A stretch of DNA of 49,681 nt, from the NCBI GenBank assembly GCA_018663035.1, contig JABJEX010000001.1, positions 1 through 49,681 of the forward strand, given 5' to 3'. Shown in pieces: positions 1 to 9,101 of this stretch. Source of the stretch: Porticoccaceae bacterium (GTDB lineage: Bacteria > Pseudomonadota > Gammaproteobacteria > Pseudomonadales > Porticoccaceae). The position numbers and the translations under genes are program-made. The notes below the pieces were generated by a model, which worked only from the letters and a program-made list of their open reading frames with translations, was not told the DNA's origin and made no database searches. Each line of letters opens with the position of its first letter. Position 1 is the stretch's first letter.

Positions 1-111
1 ACTAAGACCTTACCATAGTTGACTGAATATATCCCCTATTATGACTGAAAATATCCCTCCGTTTAAAAGGTGAGCTGTTATCCTAATTCCAATGTAATCA
101 AAGAGAATGCA

Positions 112-963
112 ATGACTGCAATAAGCGTAGAGTCGACAATGCCAAATGATGTTTCTATCGAGGTGAGAAATAGAACATTTGAGTTAGAAAAAATTCTGGC
201 GACTGACTGGGCAGATAACGACCCATTTTTAACCGCTTTTTTTAATGCTATGAGCATTAGTTTTCCAACGGGCGAGCGCAATTTTATCGAAACTGTTCGA
301 GCTTACGAAGATCGCATCACCGATGCAAAGTTAGCCAAGGACGTTGCAGACTTTTATCAGCAAGAGGCCATACATAGCCGCGAGCATCGAAAATATAATA
401 AGTTGCTGTGTCAACAACGAGGTTATGATTTAGCTTCGCTAGAGAGGGTTTTTCTGGACCGACTCGAGACCGCAAAAAACGATCCTCAGATCACTCCTCG
501 TGTCAACCTCGCTGCAACTGTATCATCAGAGCATTTCACTGCAACCTTTGGTGAAAATATTCTAGAAGGGCGTTTAATAAAAAGTATGCCTGCGGCGATG
601 GCTGAGCTTTGGCAGTGGCATTCCCTCGAAGAGCTTGAGCACAAATCTGTTGCATTTGATGTCTACAATCAAATTGGCGGTAGTTATAAAATTCGCACAA
701 GGGTGATGCGCTTTGCAATGTTCTTTCTGTTCAAAGATACTTTGTCGGTGGCGGTTAAAATGCTGCGTCATGATAAGCAGCTTTGGAAGTGGAAAACGTT
801 TAAGAGTGTCGCCAAATTTCTATTTTCAAAAGATGGCTTTATTAGAGCTCATGTCCCTGCCTATAAAGCTTTTTTTCAGGAAGATTTTCATCCCTGGGAA
901 ATAGACAACAGATCTCTTTTAAAGACCTGGCAAGATAAGTTGCAACCAATACAAGGCCAATAG
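112..963 (+). CDS. PF10118 'metal-dependent hydrolase' family protein, probably ferritin-like diiron
   Basis: The 283-residue protein belongs to the COG3687/PF10118 family, annotated as predicted metal-dependent hydrolase. Its function is not known to me. It has no signal peptide. Visible candidate metal ligands are E55, E85-x-x-H88 with H92, E140-H141 and E174-x-x-H177 within an ELEHKSVAFDVY block. That spacing over four helices looks more like a ferritin-type diiron bundle than a hydrolase (inference). An upstream in-frame GTG at 70 would add 14 residues. I prefer the ATG at 112 because AAGAGA lies just upstream and because the resulting N-terminus matches the length of the paralogue at 28184-29017. 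It is followed by a broken DUF3604 gene rather than by an operon partner. Confidence 0.8.
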   Translation: MTAISVESTMPNDVSIEVRNRTFELEKILATDWADNDPFLTAFFNAMSISFPTGERNFIETVRAYEDRITDAKLAKDVADFYQQEAIHSREHRKYNKLLCQQRGYDLASLERVFLDRLETAKNDPQITPRVNLAATVSSEHFTATFGENILEGRLIKSMPAAMAELWQWHSLEELEHKSVAFDVYNQIGGSYKIRTRVMRFAMFFLFKDTLSVAVKMLRHDKQLWKWKTFKSVAKFLFSKDGFIRAHVPAYKAFFQEDFHPWEIDNRSLLKTWQDKLQPIQGQ

Positions 964-1050
964 AACGCCTGAAGAAACCATTCGCCAGATTTTCAGAAAC
1001 TAAAGCTGCTTACCTGAACGCCAAGCAGTTGAGCATGCCGATGCTCAGGG

Positions 1051-1248
1051 ATGCGGAAAATCAGCCCGATATCGCGGCGATGCAATTCCAGATCGGCTTA
1101 TTATGTTCGCGCTGTGCAAAATCCCAGCTGCCGCTGGAGTACCTATGACAGCCTGCGCCTAGGTAAGCGGCCGCGCACGGATGTCCCAGCACTGACCACT
1201 GAAATGGCCTGGGGGTCACCTATTTGGGTAAAAGCGAGAGTAGAATAA
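1051..1248 (+). pseudogene. C-terminal remnant of a second DUF3604 gene
   Basis: From about 1087 to 1248 this frame encodes a tail whose sequence runs parallel to the last ~50 residues of the intact DUF3604 protein encoded just downstream. Shared blocks include RAxxNPxCRWSTxD and AWxSPI, and roughly half the positions are identical by eye. No start, N-terminus or catalytic region remains, and stop codons interrupt the same frame upstream (for example at 970-972). An adjacent frame stays open from 966 to about 1145 without a recognisable product, and may be a scrap of another gene. The reading is a tandem duplicate that has lost all but its 3' end. Confidence 0.7.
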
Positions 1249-1327
1249 TGCACAATAGAGTCCTGAGTCTGGCAACAGCCTCATTTAAAAACCTATAAAA
1301 ATAAGTCTCCAAAATAAGAATAAAACT

Positions 1328-3526
1328 ATGACGATAAACAGTACTCCTGGCCCCACAAAACCGCTATCACTGGTGCTGAGCATAGGCTTGGCTCTATCGG
1401 CCTGTTCAGACGAGAAGATGCAGCCCTCCAGTGAGTCATTTAGCACTGCCGCAGATGTGCATTCCAATAGCAGAGTTATTGCTGAGACAGCCGAAATTGA
1501 TGCGCTGTTGGCTAGCCGCGAGCTCGGGATTCTCGGTGGCCCCGTCAATCTTTTCGATAGAGATACCGAGCTACTAGATCGCAGTGCAACCATTGCAGCC
1601 AGCGGTGCTTCTCATGCTGCTTCCACAGTCGAAAATCCCAGTGAGCGCAGTCCCTATTATGGCGATCTGCATGTCCACACAGCCTATTCTTTTGATGGAT
1701 ATGCCTTTGGCACACTAGCCTCTCCTTATGACGCCTACAGATTTGCCCGCGGCGAGGCGATTAAAAACCCGGCTGGTTACAATATGCAGCTCACCGAGCC
1801 AATGGATTTTTACGCGGTAACTGATCACGGGATGTTTCTGGGGCTAGTTAAAGCTGCGGCAGAAACCGATACGGATTTTTCAAAAAACAAATTTTCTGAG
1901 CCCTACCACAATCTAAATGCGCCAGATAATTTTGGCACTGATATGGTCAGCCGGTTACAGCGCCTGCTGACATTCGCTGATTTTATTCCCAGTGCGGTTA
2001 CTGGTGTATTTGAGCAGAAATTGGATCGTCAGGAAATACTGGATATCACCAGAACAGCTTGGGCGGATACTATTGATGCGGCCGACCAGTTTAACGAACC
2101 TGGTCGCTTTACCACCTTTGCCGGCTACGAATACACCTCGTCGACCACCAGCATGGGCAACTTGCACCGCAACGTAATTTTCCAGGGCACGGAGATATTA
2201 CCTCGAGAGCCTTTTTCGCGGCTGCACTCTAATAACCCAGAAGACCTCTGGGATTGGATGGACGAACTGAGAAGCAAAGGCGTAGAGAGCCTGGCAATAC
2301 CCCATAACTCCAATGGCTCGAATGGTGAAATGTTCAAGGTAGTTGATTGGTCGGGTACGCCATTTGACGACAGCTATGCTGAGCAGCGTAGCAGAAACGA
2401 ACCCATTGTTGAGATCACCCAGATTAAGGGCACTTCAGAAACCCACCCAATGCTCTCAACTCGCGATGAATTTGCTGGCTTTGAAATTACGCCTTACCGT
2501 GTTGCTACTGGTGCGCTCAGTCAGATTAAGGGCTCCTATGTGCGCGAGGCTCTGCGGACGGGTCTGACGCTTGAGGCACAGGGCACTAAAAACCCATATC
2601 AATTTGGTTTTATAGGGTCCAGCGACACCCATTCTGCCGCAAGCCAGAACGATGAATCGGCCTTTTCTTCCAAGCTTGGCATCCTATCTAGTAACGCTGA
2701 GCAGCGAGGTTCGGTTCCACAGAAAGGGCTTGACGGCCAATTGGCATATTACGGCACCCAAATAACCGAGACCTTCAACCCCACACCGCTGGGAAAAAGC
2801 CTATATGTAAAAATCGATGGCGATGTTTATGCTGGGGGAGCCTCCCCAACCTATGGTGCCTCAGGTTTTGCCGCGGCTTGGGCAGAGGAAAATACCAGAG
2901 AATCTATCTATCAGGCATTTCGCCGCAAAGAGGTTTTTGCTACGTCGGGGCCGCGCATAAGGTTACGTTTTTTTGCTGGCTATAACTTTGACTCAACAAT
3001 GCTCACCTCGGCCGATGGAGTCGAGCGAGCCTATGCCAATGGCGTAACCATGGGCGGAATGCTGCTAGCGCCAGAACAGGCAGCTGAAGGCGCTCAGTCA
3101 CCAGAGTTTTTAGTGATGGCTTCCGCAGACCCAAAAAATGCGCCACTGCAGCGCATTCAGATCGTAAAGGGCTGGGTGGACTCTGACGGAAAAACCTATG
3201 AAAACATATTTGACGTTGCCTGCGCCAATGGTGCCCGGGTCGATGCGCAGACAAATCGCTGTCCCGACAATGGTGCCAGAGTCGATATATCAGACTGCTC
3301 AATTAATCCGCAGACCGGCTCAGCGCAAATTTCTACAATCTGGCAAGATCCGGACTTTAATTCTGAGCAACGTGCTTTTTACTATGCTCGGGCCATTGAG
3401 AACCCGACCTGCCGCTGGTCAACCTGGGATGCGATTCGCGCTGGTGTGGCCCCGAGACCTGATTTGGCAACCACTATTCAGGAGCGAGCCTGGTCTTCTC
3501 CAATTCACTATATAGGGCGCAACTGA
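1328..3526 (+). CDS. DUF3604 family lipoprotein
   Basis: The 732-residue protein has a lipoprotein signal peptide with lipobox LSAC and Cys26 as the predicted lipidation site, so it should be anchored in the envelope. The DUF3604 (PF12228) region starts near residue 105 with YYGDLHVHTAYSFD (H115, H117). It continues with VTDHGMFLG (D165, H166), a downstream AIPHNSNGS block and SSDTHSAA. The paired His and Asp motifs resemble PHP-type metal-dependent phosphoesterases, but the substrate of DUF3604 proteins is unknown. The C-terminus carries the CRWSTWD and AWSSPI blocks also found in the remnant upstream. The ATG at 1328 gives a standard lipoprotein leader. It converges on a reverse-strand transporter pair across a strong hairpin. 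Confidence 0.85.
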   Translation: MTINSTPGPTKPLSLVLSIGLALSACSDEKMQPSSESFSTAADVHSNSRVIAETAEIDALLASRELGILGGPVNLFDRDTELLDRSATIAASGASHAASTVENPSERSPYYGDLHVHTAYSFDGYAFGTLASPYDAYRFARGEAIKNPAGYNMQLTEPMDFYAVTDHGMFLGLVKAAAETDTDFSKNKFSEPYHNLNAPDNFGTDMVSRLQRLLTFADFIPSAVTGVFEQKLDRQEILDITRTAWADTIDAADQFNEPGRFTTFAGYEYTSSTTSMGNLHRNVIFQGTEILPREPFSRLHSNNPEDLWDWMDELRSKGVESLAIPHNSNGSNGEMFKVVDWSGTPFDDSYAEQRSRNEPIVEITQIKGTSETHPMLSTRDEFAGFEITPYRVATGALSQIKGSYVREALRTGLTLEAQGTKNPYQFGFIGSSDTHSAASQNDESAFSSKLGILSSNAEQRGSVPQKGLDGQLAYYGTQITETFNPTPLGKSLYVKIDGDVYAGGASPTYGASGFAAAWAEENTRESIYQAFRRKEVFATSGPRIRLRFFAGYNFDSTMLTSADGVERAYANGVTMGGMLLAPEQAAEGAQSPEFLVMASADPKNAPLQRIQIVKGWVDSDGKTYENIFDVACANGARVDAQTNRCPDNGARVDISDCSINPQTGSAQISTIWQDPDFNSEQRAFYYARAIENPTCRWSTWDAIRAGVAPRPDLATTIQERAWSSPIHYIGRN

Positions 3527-3567
3527 GGTAACAGAAAACCAGACTGGTGCCGCACGCCTGAATTGGT

Positions 3568-3601
3568 CAGTGACCCAGCTATTGGCCAGGCTGGGTCACT
3601 G
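3568..3601. terminator. Perfect 12-bp hairpin between convergent genes
   Basis: CAGTGACCCAGC (3568-3579) pairs exactly with GCTGGGTCACTG (3590-3601) around a 10-base loop. It sits in the 82-bp gap between the DUF3604 stop and the end of the convergent BASS transporter gene. There is no T-run on either side, so it may end transcription in both directions only weakly, or protect 3' ends. Confidence 0.5.
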
Positions 3602-3608
3602 CCGAGAC

Positions 3609-4502
3609 CTAGGCTAGATCGGCTTGCCGGCGCCGCCAAAAAATTAAACCTATGCCTGTGACCAACTGCCATGCACCATAGAGAAGCATAGTAAACAGCG
3701 CCATATCCGCCATTGGGTTACTCTCACCTGCAACGGTTGGGAACAGCGATACTTTGAGCAGTAGGCCAAGGTTAATATTTCGTACCACCACTTCCATTTC
3801 AATGGCGCTATTGTCTTTTTTGGCCAGGCCAAATGCCTTAGTGAGCCAGATGCCGGCCAGACTGAGGCTAGCTATAAACGCCAACAATGTGGCGATCTCA
3901 GGCCCTGAGACATGGGAAAAATTTAATCTGCCAGCACCCACAGAGCCAATAACGATCAGCCCTATACCCAGCAGAGAACCCCTCACACAGAGAGTCGAAA
4001 AGCCCTCGGCATAGCTGGGGAAGCGCTTCAGTATGCTCATACCCACAATCAGTGGCAGTAACAGAAACAGGCCTATCTCGGTTGCGATTTGTGCAACCGG
4101 CATAACAAAACTGTCAGGCATATATTCTGAGATCAAAAAATCCAAGATAAGTGGAGTGGTGACCAAGCAGGCAACTGAGGTTAACGCGGTGATACTGATT
4201 GAAAGAGGCACATTACCTCGAGCCATATAAGTAAATATATTCGAGACGGTACCACCGGGGATTGCCGCCACTATGGCAATGCCGATCACTATGCCCGGGG
4301 GAAGGCTGGTAAATAGAATAAACCCCAGAGCAATCAGTGGCACTGCCATTAGTTGCATCAGCAGGCCAATAGTAGCCGCCTTGGGTTGCAATGCGACCTT
4401 CTTAAAATCCGCTACCTGCAGGCTGGCGCCCATGCCAAGCATAGCCAAAAGCAGCTGAATAGCAGCTACCCAGTATTCATACTCTATGTAGAGCTCAATC
4501 AT
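3609..4502 (-). CDS. Bile acid:sodium symporter (BASS) family transporter
   Basis: The 297-residue membrane protein has about nine or ten hydrophobic segments and belongs to the BASS/SBF family (PF01758). The diagnostic region is IPGGTVSNIFTYMARGNVPLS, which in the family forms part of the sodium and substrate core. Family members import organic anions such as bile acids, pantoate or keto acids with Na+; the substrate here cannot be read. The ATG at 4502 is supported by GAGGGG five bases upstream. It lies 39 bp downstream of the BCCT transporter gene on the same strand, so the two are probably co-transcribed as a Na+-coupled uptake pair. Confidence 0.85.
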   Translation of the reverse strand: MIELYIEYEYWVAAIQLLLAMLGMGASLQVADFKKVALQPKAATIGLLMQLMAVPLIALGFILFTSLPPGIVIGIAIVAAIPGGTVSNIFTYMARGNVPLSISITALTSVACLVTTPLILDFLISEYMPDSFVMPVAQIATEIGLFLLLPLIVGMSILKRFPSYAEGFSTLCVRGSLLGIGLIVIGSVGAGRLNFSHVSGPEIATLLAFIASLSLAGIWLTKAFGLAKKDNSAIEMEVVVRNINLGLLLKVSLFPTVAGESNPMADMALFTMLLYGAWQLVTGIGLIFWRRRQADLA

Positions 4503-4541
4503 AAGTCCCCTCAGCGCTGGTCTCTATCGCCAGTTCTTGTT

Positions 4542-6119
4542 TTATTTAGCGTTTTTATTGTCAGGTAGTGTTAATTCTTGCGGGCGTACTTTATGGCCAA
4601 AGTCTTCATTTAGCCAGCGCACTAGTGAAAAGCACAGCAACAGCATAATAGGTATCAATGGCACTGAGCTCAGAACCGTCATAGACAACACTGTATCCAG
4701 AGCTCCAGACTGTAATATACCCGCCGTGATAATAGCCAATAAGCCAGCCCATGCCAGCCGATTCCAGCGCTGAGGTTCTGCATCATTGGCTAGATTCTTG
4801 GCGCAGATGCTGGACAGCACATAGGCTCCAGAATCAATGCTAGTGGCATAGAAAATAATCGATAGTAGAGTAAAGACGGCCAGAGTAAATTTCCCTAGAG
4901 GCATGCTTTGAATAACCAGTGCATTGACAAAAGACATACCCTGAGTGGAGAGAATTTCTCTAACCTCAAGGGTACCCGTGGTCTCTAAATACAGTGAGTA
5001 CCCACCCATAATAGCCATAAACAACCAGGTGCCCAGACAGCCCCAGCCAATGACGCCTAAAACCAGTTGCCTAATCGTACGGCCTCGGGAAATTCGCGCA
5101 AAAAATAACCCAATCATGCCGGTATAGGCCAGCCACCAGGCCCAGTAAAAGCCAGTCCAGTCGTCGGGGAAGCTGCTGTTTTCAATGGGGTCCGTCCAGG
5201 TTGCCGCAGCAATAAAATTGCTGAACATAAGACCTAGGCTGTTGAGGGTCAGGTCCAGAATAAACACCCCGGGGCCAGCAATTAGCACAAAGACAATAGC
5301 AATAATTGCCAGCACTATATTGATGTCGGCCAGTACCTTGATGCCGGATTTAAGCCCGCGATAGACGCTGGCACCAAACAGCAGCGTCCATAGCGCCAGT
5401 ACCGTCATCTTGATCAGCATACTGTCAGGAATGCCAAATAGAGTGGCCAGCATCGCCGAGATAAGCGGCACACCAAGGCCTAGGGATGTGGCAACCCCGC
5501 CGACAATTCCCAGTACAATAAAAATATCAATCAGGGTTTTTAACTGGCTGCGACCTGCTGTGGGAAGCACTCCATCGCAGGCGCTGCTGATACGCAATGT
5601 CTGGTAGCGCTTTACATAGAGCATATAGGCAATGGGAACCGCGGGCACCGCATAGATAGCCCAGCCCATAATCCCCCAGTGAAACAGGGGATACATATGT
5701 GCCCATTCAAAGGATTGCGCAGATCCGGGTTCGATGCCCATAGGCGGTGTTTGCAAATAATAGATAGGCTCGGCAAAGCCCCAGGCAATCACACCGGCGC
5801 CAATTGCTGCAGTAAACATCATGGCTACCCAGTGGATATCAGAATATTCCGGTGGCTCACCTGGCGCACCTAGTTTGACGTGGGCAAAGGGGCCAAATGC
5901 CAGCCATAGGCAAAACCCCACCGCGGCTATAGCCACTGCAAGGTAGAGCCATAAGAAATTGCTCATAATGGCTTGGCGCCCATCCACTAAAAGCTGAGCA
6001 GCGCTGTCGGGGTAGATCATCAGTGGAATGGCACAGGCTAAAACAACGATAACGGCGGGAATAAAGATAGCCCAATCAACCTCGGGCTGAGTTTTTTTAC
6101 TGCTAGTTTGGATGCTCAT
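4542..6119 (-). CDS. BCCT family transporter (betaine/choline/carnitine/DMSP type)
   Basis: The 525-residue protein has the 12-helix layout of the BCCT family (PF02028). Family hallmarks are IGAGVIAWGFAEPIYY in the third helix region and the WWLAYTGMIGLFFARISRGRTIR segment. Known members import quaternary ammonium or sulfonium compounds (glycine betaine, choline, carnitine, DMSP) with Na+ or H+. The short hydrophilic C-terminus lacks the long osmosensory extension seen in BetP. I see no clear Shine-Dalgarno sequence in front of the ATG at 6119. It is probably the first gene of a two-gene unit with the BASS transporter and is divergent from the MFS gene at 6379. Substrate is not resolvable from sequence. 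Confidence 0.88.
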   Translation of the reverse strand: MSIQTSSKKTQPEVDWAIFIPAVIVVLACAIPLMIYPDSAAQLLVDGRQAIMSNFLWLYLAVAIAAVGFCLWLAFGPFAHVKLGAPGEPPEYSDIHWVAMMFTAAIGAGVIAWGFAEPIYYLQTPPMGIEPGSAQSFEWAHMYPLFHWGIMGWAIYAVPAVPIAYMLYVKRYQTLRISSACDGVLPTAGRSQLKTLIDIFIVLGIVGGVATSLGLGVPLISAMLATLFGIPDSMLIKMTVLALWTLLFGASVYRGLKSGIKVLADINIVLAIIAIVFVLIAGPGVFILDLTLNSLGLMFSNFIAAATWTDPIENSSFPDDWTGFYWAWWLAYTGMIGLFFARISRGRTIRQLVLGVIGWGCLGTWLFMAIMGGYSLYLETTGTLEVREILSTQGMSFVNALVIQSMPLGKFTLAVFTLLSIIFYATSIDSGAYVLSSICAKNLANDAEPQRWNRLAWAGLLAIITAGILQSGALDTVLSMTVLSSVPLIPIMLLLCFSLVRWLNEDFGHKVRPQELTLPDNKNAK

Positions 6120-6378
6120 AGATTTTTATTTTTATAAATGTTTCAGCAGGGTAGCACAGGGTCGAGAGCTTGCGTAATGGTCAGGTGCTGAGGCGTTCGG
6201 CCGCCAGGCTGCCGGTTCTGGACTTTTAAACTAGCAAATAGGGCGTATATTTCGCTTACCGAGTTTTACAGAGGGTGCAAAGTGCGCTGAGTGCTTGCTC
6301 TATTAGAAGCCTTGACGTAGCCTAGCAGGCGACAAAAAAATAATAAAAATACCAACATGGTATGTAAAGGGACCCTTC

Positions 6379-7695
6379 ATGACTGACCCAAAACATCCGA
6401 GCAAAACCTACCGTAGTTTTGCACTCATCCTGCTCACCTTGGTGTATGGCTTTAATTTTATCGACCGCCAGATTGTGGGTATTTTGGCGCCCTTTATACA
6501 GAGTGACCTTGGCCTCACTAATACCCAGCTAGGGCTGCTGATAGGCCTGGCGTTTGCGACCTTTTACACCCTTATTGCTATCCCCATCGCCTGGTTAGCG
6601 GACCGTTATAGCCGAGTTAATATACTGTCGACCGCGCTGGCTGTATGGAGCGGGTTTACCGCCTTAACCGGTCTAGCGACTAACTTTGTACAGATAGGTC
6701 TGGCGCGCATGGGCGTTGGTATAGGTGAGGCGGGTGGCAGTCCGCCTTCACATTCAATTATTTCCGATCTCTATCCAAAGGAGGAGCGAGCTGGCGCCCT
6801 CGGTGTTTACTCTATGGGTATCCCGCTGGGTATTATGGCGGCCTATTTTGCTACGGCGTCACTAATGGGATCGTCCGGTGAGGATGTCGATTGGCGACGT
6901 ATCTTTGTATTTCTTGGCCTAACAGGTATTGCGCTGGCTGTTGTTGTTAAGCTGGTGCTCAAGGAACCGGTGCGAGGTGCCATGGAGCTGACCGACAAGG
7001 CAACTATTGTGCAACCGCCGTTTAAGGAGTCTCTGCGCAGTCTGCTGAAGATCCCAGCCTGGTGGGCCATGTGCTTTGGGATCGCTTTTGGTTCCTTTGT
7101 GTCCTACGCTTTCTCAGCATTCCAGACCAAGTACCTCGTTATCCTCGATCCCAACTTTGATTTTCAAACCTTGGTGATAGCGCTGGGAATTATCAACGGC
7201 ACGACCTATGCCGGAGGAGCATTCTTTGGTGCGCGTCTCGCCGATAAATGGGGTGCCAAAAATATCCGAGCCTATGGTTGGTTGCCAGCCATTGCTATTG
7301 GGATCTGTCTGCCGGTGGGTGTTGTTAGCTTCTGGGTAGACAGTGTCTGGTTGCATCTGGCATTTACGACGGTTTTTCTGCTTTTCTTGGGTATCTATTT
7401 GGGCCCCAGTTTTGCGATTGCTCAAACATTGGCGCCAATTAATATGCGGGCAATGTCCACAGCGCTGTTCTTCTTTATCTTAAATATGATCGCACTGGGC
7501 GGTGGCCCGACCTTTACTGGCTGGCTAATCGATGCGTTTAAAGGAAGCGGCGGAGACCTGGAGGCTATGCGCTATGCCATGACAGTGACCTGCGTGATGT
7601 TTATACCCTCTATTATCAGCTTTATGATTGTGGCGAGGGTATTGCCTCGAGATTGGGAAGCGGCAGATCAGCGCAACAAGGCTATGCAGGAATAA
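6379..7695 (+). CDS. MFS transporter, Spinster-like
   Basis: The 438-residue integral membrane protein has 12 predicted helices and typical major facilitator motifs. The N-terminal NFIDRQIVGILAPFIQSDLGL block and the loop 2-3 motif LADRYSRVNI are characteristic of the Spinster-type subgroup common in marine and sphingomonad genomes. GVGIGEAGGSPPSHSIISDLYP lies in the region around helices four and five. Substrates of this subgroup are mostly unknown, with drugs, lipids and sugars suggested. AAAGGGA at 6366-6372 is a good ribosome-binding site for the ATG. An intrinsic terminator follows at 7769, so it appears to be monocistronic. Confidence 0.85.
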   Translation: MTDPKHPSKTYRSFALILLTLVYGFNFIDRQIVGILAPFIQSDLGLTNTQLGLLIGLAFATFYTLIAIPIAWLADRYSRVNILSTALAVWSGFTALTGLATNFVQIGLARMGVGIGEAGGSPPSHSIISDLYPKEERAGALGVYSMGIPLGIMAAYFATASLMGSSGEDVDWRRIFVFLGLTGIALAVVVKLVLKEPVRGAMELTDKATIVQPPFKESLRSLLKIPAWWAMCFGIAFGSFVSYAFSAFQTKYLVILDPNFDFQTLVIALGIINGTTYAGGAFFGARLADKWGAKNIRAYGWLPAIAIGICLPVGVVSFWVDSVWLHLAFTTVFLLFLGIYLGPSFAIAQTLAPINMRAMSTALFFFILNMIALGGGPTFTGWLIDAFKGSGGDLEAMRYAMTVTCVMFIPSIISFMIVARVLPRDWEAADQRNKAMQE

Positions 7696-8024
7696 TCTCC
7701 TAGCAGAGCCCCATGTCGAGCCTGCTCCTAGGAGCCGGTAAACTGATGTTTTGACAGCTGTTAAAAACAGGGCTGCCCTTATCTGGTGGCCCTTTTTTTA
7801 GGGTTGGGATTATGCGGTTTCATTCCCTGTAGATAGGCGGTATATTGATTTGCCAACGTTGTGGGTAAGACAGAGGCGTTTAAAACCTGAGAATGGAAAA
7901 CAACAATTAACTAAAAGGCGGCTTTCAACGGCAGGTTTTTTTACCCCAATGTCAAAGAACAGCAAGCATCAGTTTCGCACTTTAAGATTTTCGAACCCTT
8001 ATCAGCCGGAAAGAACCAGCGTCT
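7696..8024. other. Intergenic stretch between MFS and cupin-like genes
   Basis: This 329-bp stretch holds the intrinsic terminator of the MFS gene (7769-7799). Beyond it I see no convincing gene. The region from about 7850 should carry the promoter and leader of the cupin-like gene, but no hexamer pair stands out. Confidence 0.5.
7769..7799 (+). terminator. Intrinsic terminator of the MFS gene
   Basis: A 9-bp stem AGGGCTGCC (7769-7777) / GGTGGCCCT (7785-7793), with two G-U pairs in RNA and a 7-base loop, is followed by a run of seven T (7793-7799). Confidence 0.85.
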
Positions 8025-9035
8025 ATGCTAGAGATCAAAAAAACCATCAAAGAGGTCAGCGGTTGCACCCCGAGTAGCATTCCGGCGACAGTTCTGACCT
8101 CTACTCAGCCGCTGGTATTGCGCGGTCTTGTCAGTGATTGGCCGATTACAAAACTGGCTGAGCAGTCCCCGCAGAAAGCGACGGATTATCTGTTGCAATT
8201 TTATCAGGACAGGCCAGTAACTGTGTCGCTGGGTGACCCCAGTACAGCGGGACGGGTTTTTTACAATGAGCACTTTACGGGCTTTAATTTTCAGTCTTTC
8301 AACGCCAGCATGAGAGAGCTAGTGGAGAAGATTTTTGCATCTGCAGAGGACACCAGCCCGCCAATGATTTATATGGCCTCGACTATGGTTGATCACTGGT
8401 TGCCTGGGTTTAGAAAAGACAATGATCTTGCCATACCAGATAGCGACCCCCTAGTAAGTATCTGGATGGGCAATAAAACACGCATAGCCGCCCACTATGA
8501 CCTGCCTGATAATATTGCCTGCTCTGTGGTTGGGCGTCGCCGTTTTACGCTCTTTCCCCCCGATCAATTGGCCAACCTCTATCCGGGCCCTCTGGACTGG
8601 GCGCCTGGAGGTCAATCCGTTAGTCTGGTGGATTTCCATCAACCAGATTATCAGCAGTATCCAAAGTTTGCCGATGCCTTGGCGACAGCACAGGTTGCTG
8701 AACTTGGGCCTGGCGACGGGATTTTTATTCCTAGCATGTGGTGGCACCATGTCGAGGCACTGGACTCGCTCAATGTGCTTATAAACTACTGGTGGCGCCA
8801 GTCGCCCGCCTATATGAACGCGCCTATCAATGCGTTGCAGCTTGCCCTCATGACAGTGCGCGATTTACCACCAGAGCAAAAAAAGGTCTGGCAGGGTATG
8901 TTTGAGCACTACGTGTTTAATGAGGATAACAATGCCCATAAGCATATTCCTCAACAGGCTCTGGGCTCGCTAGCACCTATGGATGAAGCGCAGGTACGCA
9001 AATTGAGGGCCTTATTGCGCAATAAGCTCAGCTGA
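8025..9035 (+). CDS. Cupin-like (JmjC-type, Cupin_8) 2-oxoglutarate/Fe(II) oxygenase family protein
   Basis: The 336-residue cytoplasmic protein carries a JmjC/Cupin_8 fold (PF13621) of the kind found in protein and peptide hydroxylases. The iron triad is visible as H157-x-D159 in the AAHYD block and H241 in IPSMWWHHV. GRRRFTLFPP between them is the family's conserved core strand. A paralogue with the same architecture lies at 40915-41913 beside the halogenase cassette. GGAAAG at 8008-8013 precedes the ATG at a long spacing, so the start is probable but not certain. It converges on the GH17 pair across a bidirectional terminator. The hydroxylation substrate is unknown; neighbouring aromatic halogenase or TonB-receptor genes accompany such proteins in the second copy. 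Confidence 0.8.
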   Translation: MLEIKKTIKEVSGCTPSSIPATVLTSTQPLVLRGLVSDWPITKLAEQSPQKATDYLLQFYQDRPVTVSLGDPSTAGRVFYNEHFTGFNFQSFNASMRELVEKIFASAEDTSPPMIYMASTMVDHWLPGFRKDNDLAIPDSDPLVSIWMGNKTRIAAHYDLPDNIACSVVGRRRFTLFPPDQLANLYPGPLDWAPGGQSVSLVDFHQPDYQQYPKFADALATAQVAELGPGDGIFIPSMWWHHVEALDSLNVLINYWWRQSPAYMNAPINALQLALMTVRDLPPEQKKVWQGMFEHYVFNEDNNAHKHIPQQALGSLAPMDEAQVRKLRALLRNKLS

Positions 9036-9070
9036 TAGAGGTTCCTTGCACCAATACTCATTTAGAAATA

Positions 9071-9101
9071 AAAAAACCCCCGGCAATGCCGGGGTTTTTT
9101 T
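9071..9101. terminator. Bidirectional intrinsic terminator
   Basis: CCCCGGC (9078-9084) pairs with GCCGGGG (9088-9094) around AAT, flanked by an A-run and a T-run, so it can serve both the cupin-like gene and the convergent GH17 gene, whose stop overlaps its edge. Confidence 0.9.

Noticed and set aside
6312-6346. TTGACG and TAATAA as a promoter of the MFS gene
   Set aside because: The spacer is 23 bases, too long for sigma-70; the AT-rich stretch alone is not evidence.
7850-8077. Open frame of 75 codons ahead of the cupin-like gene
   Set aside because: No recognisable motif, basic random-looking composition, and it overlaps the real gene start in another frame.
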